Assembly (NCBI GenBank): GCA_947474365.1
Contig: CANJIU010000002.1
Span: forward strand, 1-64,000
Length of the DNA stretch: 64,000 nucleotides
From: Opitutia bacterium
Lineage (GTDB): Bacteria > Verrucomicrobiota > Verrucomicrobiia > Opitutales > Opitutaceae
Reading direction: 5' to 3'
Each line of letters begins with the position of its first letter. Position 1 is the first letter of the stretch. The translations under genes and the position numbers were made by a program. Shown here in pieces: positions 9,699 through 16,449 of this stretch. Below the pieces are notes generated by a model, which searched no databases, had not been told where the DNA came from, and saw only the letters and a list, made by a program, of their open reading frames with translations.

Positions 9699-10765
9699 CC
9701 AATCCCGCTCCCCCATCCGGGGTGTTCTCCCGACGGTTCAAGCAACGTTATCTTGAGTCGTTGCGCGACTATCGGTTTTTCTACGATGACGTCACCGAGA
9801 TTGGGAATCCGGACGAGGCGCGCCACGTGTTTTATTTCGTGCCGGGAATGAATGGCACACCGGGTCAGATGCGCTTCATGTTGCCGAGTCTCACACGGGT
9901 CTTCGGCAGCCGGATTTATCTCAAGGCGCTGCATCTGCCGGAATTTTCCGCCCACGCGCCGACCTGGGAAAAATACTCGCTCGCCAATGTGGATCGAAAG
10001 ATCGAGCAGCTCCAGGAGGACCTTCATGCGCTGATGGATCGCTTCGAGCGCTTCGTCGTCGTCTGCTCCAGCAATGGTTTCTATGATTTTTCGGCGGCCG
10101 TGCAGGCGTTTGACGCCGCGGAGATCGAATCGCGCGCCCAAGTAATCTGGGGAGCTTGCGCCCCCGATGAATTCGGCGGCTCCGGATGGGAGAAGGTTTT
10201 TTTTCCGCTCAACGGTTTCGTCCACGAAGGGCACCGCTGGTGGGCCTACCCAAACAACAACCTGCTGACGATGATGAACCCCGAAGTTTGCACGTCGTTT
10301 ACCTGGCGTGACGGTCCAAGCCGACTGCTGCGGAAGATCGACCTGGAATCGCGGTTCCAGCTTGGCGGGTTGGAGTGGGATTACGTTTCCCCAAGCCAAC
10401 TGGCCGACGCCGCGAAACATGCGGTGGCGAAAATTCGGCGGCCGTGGCGCGCCCCTGCGGAAGCCCTCGTCGCGGCGAACGATGGTTACTGGCAGGGCAC
10501 GCCGCACGAAAAAATCGAGGAGCATATCCGACGTTACCTGCCGCACGCCCACTGCGACTTCAAACCCAACTCGCACCTCTGGGTCGTGAATCCGAGTAAT
10601 GCGACCGAGCTTTTCGAACGGCTCAAGCCGCGACTCCCAGCCCTTGAGTCCTCCCGCTCGTTGCGAGCCGGAAATTCATTTGGGCGCAATGGCGACGCCT
10701 CGAAGGATCGCTCAGGGTCGAACCGGATTCGCGGTTCCGCGGCACCCGAATTCTCGAACGTGTGA
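9695..10765 (+). CDS. Alpha/beta-hydrolase-like protein coupled to the TRAP operon
   Basis: A 356-residue protein without signal peptide or membrane helix, so probably cytoplasmic. An early HG-like strand-turn (FVPGMNGTP, residues 48-56) could supply the oxyanion hole. The nucleophile elbow reads C-S-S-N-G, with S126 as candidate nucleophile. D263 (ANDGYW) and H294 (NSHLWV) are well placed as acid and base, so the triad looks intact. The start overlaps the permease stop by 4 bases, placing it under the same translation coupling as the transporter and suggesting it acts on the imported substrate, for example as an esterase, thioesterase or lactonase. I do not recognise a named family. The last 40 or so residues are low-complexity and may be a poorly conserved tail. 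Confidence 0.7.
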   Translation: MTNPAPPSGVFSRRFKQRYLESLRDYRFFYDDVTEIGNPDEARHVFYFVPGMNGTPGQMRFMLPSLTRVFGSRIYLKALHLPEFSAHAPTWEKYSLANVDRKIEQLQEDLHALMDRFERFVVVCSSNGFYDFSAAVQAFDAAEIESRAQVIWGACAPDEFGGSGWEKVFFPLNGFVHEGHRWWAYPNNNLLTMMNPEVCTSFTWRDGPSRLLRKIDLESRFQLGGLEWDYVSPSQLADAAKHAVAKIRRPWRAPAEALVAANDGYWQGTPHEKIEEHIRRYLPHAHCDFKPNSHLWVVNPSNATELFERLKPRLPALESSRSLRAGNSFGRNGDASKDRSGSNRIRGSAAPEFSNV

Positions 10766-10768
10766 GCA

Positions 10769-10784
10769 CCGCCCTGGGGGGCGG
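10769..10784 (+). terminator. Possible terminator after the TRAP-hydrolase operon
   Basis: A 6-bp GC stem (ccgccc/gggcgg) with a 4-base loop starts 4 bases past the hydrolase stop, followed by a T-rich stretch broken by G and C (ctttgtcgttt). It could separate the four coupled genes from the second DctP gene. The T-tract is imperfect, so this is tentative. Confidence 0.4.
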
Positions 10785-10889
10785 CGCTTTGTCGTTTGCC
10801 TGAATTGATCTCCCAGCCTGTTCGCGCGCGACTTGTTCCGATCAACGAAAGAACACCGCTGCTGTCTGACGTTTTCGATTTACCCCGCC

Positions 10890-12080
10890 ATGAATTGGAT
10901 TCGCGGTCTCACTCTCGTCTTCGTGGCGGTGTTATTCGTGGATTCGGATCGAGCGGCCTCCGTCGACATCCGGCTCGGCACAATTCTGCCAAGCGGTACG
11001 CCCCAACATAAACTCCTGTTGGAGCTGAACGAACGCTGGCGGAAGGACAGCGCTGGCGGCGTCAAGCTCACCGTGTTCCCGGACGGCCGCCTCGGGGACG
11101 AGGCGGAAATGGTGGGCAAGATCCGTACTCGTCAGATCAACGCGGGCCTCTTTTCCGCCGTGGGACTCTCCGAAATCGATTCCGGGGTGACCGGCCTGCA
11201 AGTCATGCCGATGATGTTCCGCTCGTGGGACGAAGTGGACTACGTGCGAGACAAGATGCGTCCAATGCTCGAGTCGCGCCTGCGGGCAAAGGGCTGCGTG
11301 GTCCTGTTCTGGGCCGACGCCGGCTGGGTGCGTTTTTTTTCCAAGATGCCGGCGGTGACGCCCGACGATTTTCGCAAGACGAAGCTCTTCGCTTGGGAGG
11401 GCAATGACTCCCAAATTGAACTCATGCGCTCGCTTGGTTTCCAGCCCGTGCCAAGTGCGGCGACTGACGTCGTTCTCGGGCTTTCTACGAATCGGTTCAA
11501 CGCCGTGCCGCTGCCGCCCCTTGTCGCACTGGCGATCCAGATGCAGAAACATGCGCCGCACATGCTGGAGCTGAATTGGACTCCGATCGTCGGTGCGGCC
11601 ATCATTAGGGCCGACGTTTGGGAAAAGATTCCTCCCACAGACCGGGCGACCTTGCAGGCCGCGGCCGATATCACGGGGGGAAAATTCCGGAAGGTCGGTC
11701 GGGGCGATAACGACGATGCGATCACCGCGATGCGCAAGTCCGGCCTCCAGGCGCATCCACTCAAGGTCGAGGATGAAAAAGAATGGCAGACGTTGGCTGC
11801 TGAACTTCGTCCGAAAGTTCGCGGTCGGCTTGTGCCACCCGATATTTTCGATGGGGTGGAGAAACACCTGCGTGACTTTCGAGTGGAGACGACCATCACG
11901 GACGAGCGTGGGCCGGAGCGTGGGAAAGTGGATCTGCCCCATTTCAAACCACCGATTTCGACCGAGGCCCTGCAACTCGCCCTCGTGCTGGCGGCACTGG
12001 TGCTCATCCCCACCGCCGAGTTTCTGTTGCGCACCTACATGACCCGAACCGCCAAGAAACCTGACCGTGATATCGAATGA
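10890..12080 (+). CDS. Second DctP-like protein fused to a DctQ-like C-terminal membrane helix
   Basis: Paralogue of the DctP at 6754; the segments VDIRLGTILPSGTP and NERWRKDSAGGVKL are identical and the DNA is also closely similar. Unlike the first copy it continues past the DctP end with a linker (about residues 330-355) and a hydrophobic helix (ALVLAALVLIPTAEFLLRT). That helix matches the first helix of the DctQ-DctM fusion (FVLAALVVIPVVEIVLRT). After it come a short basic tail and a stop. The simplest reading is a tandem duplication of dctP plus the 5' end of dctQM, with the two fused and the rest of the permease lost. The product would be a binding protein tethered to the inner membrane. 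The ATG at 10890 is chosen because it begins a signal-anchor sequence. Confidence 0.88.
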   Translation: MNWIRGLTLVFVAVLFVDSDRAASVDIRLGTILPSGTPQHKLLLELNERWRKDSAGGVKLTVFPDGRLGDEAEMVGKIRTRQINAGLFSAVGLSEIDSGVTGLQVMPMMFRSWDEVDYVRDKMRPMLESRLRAKGCVVLFWADAGWVRFFSKMPAVTPDDFRKTKLFAWEGNDSQIELMRSLGFQPVPSAATDVVLGLSTNRFNAVPLPPLVALAIQMQKHAPHMLELNWTPIVGAAIIRADVWEKIPPTDRATLQAAADITGGKFRKVGRGDNDDAITAMRKSGLQAHPLKVEDEKEWQTLAAELRPKVRGRLVPPDIFDGVEKHLRDFRVETTITDERGPERGKVDLPHFKPPISTEALQLALVLAALVLIPTAEFLLRTYMTRTAKKPDRDIE

Positions 12081-12420
12081 TGCTGGATGAATTTTCAGGG
12101 TTCACGATTCAGCGTCGACGGAGTCGTGCCGTCGATCGTTCCGGGCCGTGGGCTGAGTACCGATTCCCCTGAGAGCGAAGGGGTGGGCGCATTCATTCGC
12201 TCTCTCATGCGGAAACCCCGGGGATTATGGATCGAAGGGATCGCAATGAGTCCAGGTGCCTCGCGGCGGCAACGTCCCTGCGGGAGTGCATCTCCGAGTC
12301 GCCACTCGCAAATGTAGCCGGGGTCGCCGACCCCGGTCCGGCCTCAGCGAGGCCGGCTACACGGCAACAACTCGAAGATGAACCCTCCTGAGGGCGTCCA
12401 CCCGATCGCCGCCGGCCACA
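12081..12420. other. Intergenic region between convergent genes
   Basis: It separates the plus-strand DctP copy from the minus-strand NHL protein. A 76-codon frame (12087-12317) has no recognisable features and is probably spurious. I find no remnant of the missing permease here. The only structured element is the cloverleaf repeat at its right side. Confidence 0.6.
12313..12361. repeat. REP-like cloverleaf palindrome between convergent genes
   Basis: A compact structure. The outer stem is tgtag (12313-12317) with ctaca (12357-12361). The left hairpin, ccggggtc-gcc-gaccccgg, spans 12318-12336; the right hairpin, ccggcctc-agc-gaggccgg, spans 12338-12356. Both inner stems are perfect 8-mers with 3-base loops. 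It lies between convergent genes, where it could also act as a bidirectional terminator or mRNA-stabilising structure. Membership of a dispersed genomic repeat family is likely but cannot be shown from one window. Confidence 0.75.
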
Positions 12421-15400
12421 TCAAGGGACCTCGTACACCTCAACCAATCCGGTGCCGGGTGTGCCGCTCGGGTTCCCGAGCCGGACGGTGTAGATGCCCG
12501 GAGGTAGAGCGAGAATGAGGCTGGCGTCCTTGCTCCCGACGGGCAGTGCAAACGCTCCGACCTGCGCAAACGTGGCGGCGAGACTTCCCACCCAATCGTC
12601 GTTCTCGGCAATTTTCTGGGTGAAGCCACTGTAGACTTCCAGCTTCGGATCGCCGAGCGCTCCCGCGACATTCAGCGGTGCCGCCGCCAGCCCGGGTCCG
12701 ATGCCGCGGATGAGAATCGTGCGAGGGCCGCTGCCATCGATGGTGAATCCGAAGATCAGTGAGCTTCCGCCGGCAATCCGCGCCCGGGCGGAAAAATTGC
12801 TGAGGCGCGCAGAAGTCGCAGCGCTGCCCGGCGTCGCCGGTGCCGGCGCGGGGTCGTAAACTTCGAGCAGCGCGAGCCCGCCAGACGAAGCGGTGAGTTG
12901 GGCGGTTGGGTTGCCCTCGATCGTTTGCACGAGGGCGGCGTCCAGGCTCCCTGCCGCCAGCGGAAAAGCACCCACAGTGCGGAACGCATTCGCGAGGGTG
13001 TTCGTCGCGCTCGCGTCGCCACTGCTCCAATTGTCGTTCGACCCAATGCGGGCACCGTTGGTCTGGTAGACGTTGATCAGAGGATCTCCGGCGACGGAGG
13101 AGGACGCGGAAAGAAATGGGCTCAACCCCGGCCCGACGCCGCGGATGAGCAGGGGGCGGGGTCCGCCTTGCGTCGCGAATCCGACGACGATCGCTTCGCC
13201 CGCGCCGAGTTCGGCGAGCACGGACACATTTCGCAGCCGGCTCGTGGTGGTGTCGGCGGGAGTGAGCAGAAACGCGCGGGTGGCGCCCGCAGGAGAGGTG
13301 CCCGTGCCGACGATCTGACCGCGGTCATTGATGGCGCTCGCGGATTTCAGAATCCATCCGGGAGCGCCAGGAATGAGTTCGTTCAGATCGAACAGCGCGC
13401 GATTTTCAAAGAGGAACGCCCGCGTGCTCCGCGGGGTGCCGGATTCTCCGACGATGCTCCCCGCTGCGTTGATCCCGTTGGCGGCGGAGCTTTCGCCGGA
13501 GCCAAGCGTTCCGATGTCGAACAACCGGCCCTCCTCGCTGAGGAAGGCGGTGGTCCGCGATTCGATGTTCGCCCAGCCCACGACCTGCCCAGCCGAATTG
13601 ACGGCGTTGACATCGCAGGCGTACAAGTAGGGCGGCACCTCGCTGGCGAAACGGCCCAGGATCGAGAGACGGTTGGCCGAAAAAAGAAACGCATCGTACG
13701 CCAGCCACGTGGCGGTACCGCCGGAGCCGCTGAGCAGCGTCCCGGCGATTTGCCCGGCGGAATTGATCGCCCGCGCGCTGCTTCCGGTGTAACCGAACCG
13801 GCCGAGATCGTTCATCGTTCCTCCCGTGTGGATGAACGCATGCGATTCGGTGAGCCGGGCCAATCCGACCAATTGAAACGCGTCGGTATCCGCCCAACCG
13901 ACCACCTGGCCGAGGTCGTTGATCGCGTTGGCGCGGCTGTTGGTGCCGCCCAGCGCGCCAAGATCGCTCATCGTGCGGCCGGAGAGCAGGAAGGCGTGGG
14001 TATCGCGCGAGCCGGCCCGGAATTCAGACCATCCGGCGACCTGCCCGGCCGCGTTGATCGCGGTGGCGCTGCTCTCCGCCCCGCCGAGCGTTCCGAGGTC
14101 GATCATGGCTCCACCCGAAAAAATAAACGCGTGACCGGCGCCCGCTGTCGTCTGGGCCGAGCCGACAACCTGCCCCGCCGCGTTGACCGCCGCCGCACGA
14201 CTCGTCTGGCCGCCGAGCGTACCCAAATCGGTCAGGGTGTACGGCAGTGCGACCTGCAATGCGACCGGGGGCGAGATGACCCGACCGGTGGAGTTCGATG
14301 CAACCACCACATAAGTGCCGGCGTCGGCGGGTCTCACTTGGGAGAGCGTGAGGGTGGCGTTCGTGGCGCCCGGAACAGCGGCACCGTCCTTCAACCACTG
14401 GAAGGCCAGCGGCCCGAGTCCGGTGATCGAAGCGCGGATGCTCACCGTAAAGCCGATCGCCGCCGATTGATTGATCGGCGGTGGCACGGTTATCACCGGT
14501 TCGGCGACGGGCACTCCCTTGGAGAGCGAGTAGGAGTCGACCACGTGGATGTTTCCCGCGTCGTCGACGGCGACGGCGTCCGCTCCTGCCAGGCCGCTCG
14601 TTTTTCCTGCCAGCGTTGTGACTTCGCCGGCTGAGGTGATCTTGCGCACATACCTTTCCTGAATGTCCGTCACAATGAGGTCTCCCGCACGATCGACCGC
14701 GATGCCCCACGGGCGGGAAAACCGCGCCGCGCTGCCGATGCCGTCCGCAGTGCCGGGCGAATCCAGTTTGCCGGCCAGCGTGGTGACCACACCGGCGATC
14801 GTCACTCGGCGGATCGTGTTGGTATCGGCCTGGGTGACGTAGAGGTTTTTGCCCTCCCGATCCACCGCGATGCCGTTCGGCTCGATCAACTGCGCGGCGC
14901 TGCCGATGCCGTCGGCCTTGGTCACAATGACGGAGTCCGCGTTGGCTCCGTCGCCTGCCAGTGTCGTCACGTCGCCGGCCGGAGTCACCTTGCGGATCGT
15001 CCGCGAGTCGCAGACGTAGACATTGCCGGAATCATCGACCGCGACGCCCTTCGGATAATAGAAGCGCGCGGTCCCGCGCGGTCCGTCGGCGTAGGCGGGA
15101 TCGCCAGCGACGCCCGCCAGTGTCGTCACCGCACCTGTGGGACTGATCTTCCGAATCGTGTTGTTGAGCATGTCCGCAACGTAGAGGTTGCCGGACCGGT
15201 CGATGGCGAGGCCGCTGGGGACGTAGAATCGCGCGGCGCTGCCGCTGCCGTCCGCACTGCCGATGAGTCCGTCCGCCCCGGCCAGCGTGGTGACGCCGCC
15301 CGTTGGCGTGATCTTTTGAATCGTGTGACCGTTGCTGCTCGACACGTAGACATTGCCGGCAGAGTCCACCGCGATGCCCGCCGGAATGCGAAACGGCGAG

Positions 15401-15501
15401 TTGAACTGCTCCCCAACCACGCGGTTGAACCGGTAGGATTGCGCGACCATGGGGAAGACACCCGCGAGGAAACCGAGAACGGCAAGAACAGGCGCTTTCA
15501 C
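12421..15501 (-). CDS. Secreted NHL/HAF-repeat protein with Ig-like and tandem C-terminal domains
   Basis: A 1026-residue exported protein of modular build: signal peptide (1-20); NHL-type beta-propeller repeats (about 25-325, recurring GIAVDSAGNVYV and TTLAG); one Ig-like domain (about 335-415, QWLKDGAAVPG and ADAGTYVVVASN); HAF-type repeats (about 420-770, recurring DLGTLGG and AINAAGQVVGW); then two copies of a C-terminal domain marked by LIRGVGPGL or LIRGIGPGL, a VGAF segment and LEVY or VEVY. The same two-copy ending, down to the terminal EVYEVP, occurs in the protein at 29004. The start is GTG. It is the last gene of a co-directional group with an ECF sigma, kinase and lipoprotein. Likely cell-surface or extracellular; no enzyme motif was found. 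Confidence 0.85.
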   Translation of the reverse strand: MKAPVLAVLGFLAGVFPMVAQSYRFNRVVGEQFNSPFRIPAGIAVDSAGNVYVSSSNGHTIQKITPTGGVTTLAGADGLIGSADGSGSAARFYVPSGLAIDRSGNLYVADMLNNTIRKISPTGAVTTLAGVAGDPAYADGPRGTARFYYPKGVAVDDSGNVYVCDSRTIRKVTPAGDVTTLAGDGANADSVIVTKADGIGSAAQLIEPNGIAVDREGKNLYVTQADTNTIRRVTIAGVVTTLAGKLDSPGTADGIGSAARFSRPWGIAVDRAGDLIVTDIQERYVRKITSAGEVTTLAGKTSGLAGADAVAVDDAGNIHVVDSYSLSKGVPVAEPVITVPPPINQSAAIGFTVSIRASITGLGPLAFQWLKDGAAVPGATNATLTLSQVRPADAGTYVVVASNSTGRVISPPVALQVALPYTLTDLGTLGGQTSRAAAVNAAGQVVGSAQTTAGAGHAFIFSGGAMIDLGTLGGAESSATAINAAGQVAGWSEFRAGSRDTHAFLLSGRTMSDLGALGGTNSRANAINDLGQVVGWADTDAFQLVGLARLTESHAFIHTGGTMNDLGRFGYTGSSARAINSAGQIAGTLLSGSGGTATWLAYDAFLFSANRLSILGRFASEVPPYLYACDVNAVNSAGQVVGWANIESRTTAFLSEEGRLFDIGTLGSGESSAANGINAAGSIVGESGTPRSTRAFLFENRALFDLNELIPGAPGWILKSASAINDRGQIVGTGTSPAGATRAFLLTPADTTTSRLRNVSVLAELGAGEAIVVGFATQGGPRPLLIRGVGPGLSPFLSASSSVAGDPLINVYQTNGARIGSNDNWSSGDASATNTLANAFRTVGAFPLAAGSLDAALVQTIEGNPTAQLTASSGGLALLEVYDPAPAPATPGSAATSARLSNFSARARIAGGSSLIFGFTIDGSGPRTILIRGIGPGLAAAPLNVAGALGDPKLEVYSGFTQKIAENDDWVGSLAATFAQVGAFALPVGSKDASLILALPPGIYTVRLGNPSGTPGTGLVEVYEVP

Positions 15502-15606
15502 GGGTTTGGGAGAAACGATGAGTGACGGTTGCCCGGGAGTGGCTCCGCCCGCGACAATAGCAAGAGCGAGGGAAGGGCGGCTTGAAAAGAGGAATTCGGG
15601 CCCGGC

Positions 15607-16449
15607 TTACGGATTTGGACGCGCACCGGCGTCGCTGGCCGGACTGGGGGCGACCGTCGTCGCCGTCAGGTGCATACCAGCCAACGGTGACAGGTCGATT
15701 ACGAGGTCGCGGGGCATGTCATCGACCTGACATTTCAGGGTGAGGCGCCGCGGCCCGGGTGAAATGCGGAAGAAGAGGCTGCCCTGTACCGCCTGGCCTG
15801 GAACGAGGGTCGCAGGCAGCGGCAACCGCCGCCGATCAAACTCCCGTTCGATGCTGTGGCGGTTGCTGATGTTGGTGTAAATTGTGCCACCGATAAAGGC
15901 GGGCAATGTGAGCACGCCCCCGACGGCCGCTCCGAACGCACCTGCTCCGACGCCGCTCAGCGTGGCGGCGGTTAGCGCCGCGCCCACCCCGACACCCGCA
16001 GAGATGACCGTAACCCCGCCGCCAATCTGGAGAGCGGTGGACTTGACGAGACCGAAACTTTTGTCCGCCAGGCTCCGGCTCGTTGATTCCAGAGCCCACG
16101 GATTCTCGCCGGCTGTGGTCACCTGATTTTGAAAATCAGTCAGCGAGGCCGACTCGACGCGAATCAACTCGTCGCCGCGATTGGCGATCGTCACGACGTA
16201 CTCGTCCCAATAGGCGTCGCGCTTCCACGATCCCGGACCGCGGTAGACGATGACCGTGTGCACGAGTGCTTCGAATGGAGGTTCGGTCGAAGGGAGGTTG
16301 ATCGGCACCGGCGCCGGAGTGGATTTCGGCGCCGATTTGTAGGCGGCCGACGTACAACCCGTCAGCGTGAGCACCAGCAAAAGGACGAGCGGTGCAACTG
16401 CGCCGCGGTGCTTGCCCGGAGGGTGTTGGCGCGGGGTGGGGCGGATCAT
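15607..16449 (-). CDS. Putative lipoprotein translationally coupled to a Ser/Thr kinase
   Basis: A 280-residue protein with a lipoprotein leader: hydrophobic PLVLLLVLTLTGC with lipobox Cys32. A glycine/alanine-rich hydrophobic stretch at about 135-195 (GGGVTVISAGVGVGAAL and following) could be membrane-embedded or a glycine-zipper. Flanking parts look like beta-rich domains (HTVIVYRGPGSW; SLFFRISPGPRRLTLK). The ATG overlaps the kinase stop by 4 bases (ATGA), so its synthesis is coupled to the kinase. I recognise no named family. The pairing suggests an envelope partner, sensor or substrate of the kinase; this is inference from position. Confidence 0.7.
   Translation of the reverse strand: MIRPTPRQHPPGKHRGAVAPLVLLLVLTLTGCTSAAYKSAPKSTPAPVPINLPSTEPPFEALVHTVIVYRGPGSWKRDAYWDEYVVTIANRGDELIRVESASLTDFQNQVTTAGENPWALESTSRSLADKSFGLVKSTALQIGGGVTVISAGVGVGAALTAATLSGVGAGAFGAAVGGVLTLPAFIGGTIYTNISNRHSIEREFDRRRLPLPATLVPGQAVQGSLFFRISPGPRRLTLKCQVDDMPRDLVIDLSPLAGMHLTATTVAPSPASDAGARPNP

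Noticed and set aside
12087..12317. 76-codon plus-strand frame after the second DctP
   Set aside because: No homology signal, no membrane or DctQ/DctM features, and its end runs into a palindromic repeat.
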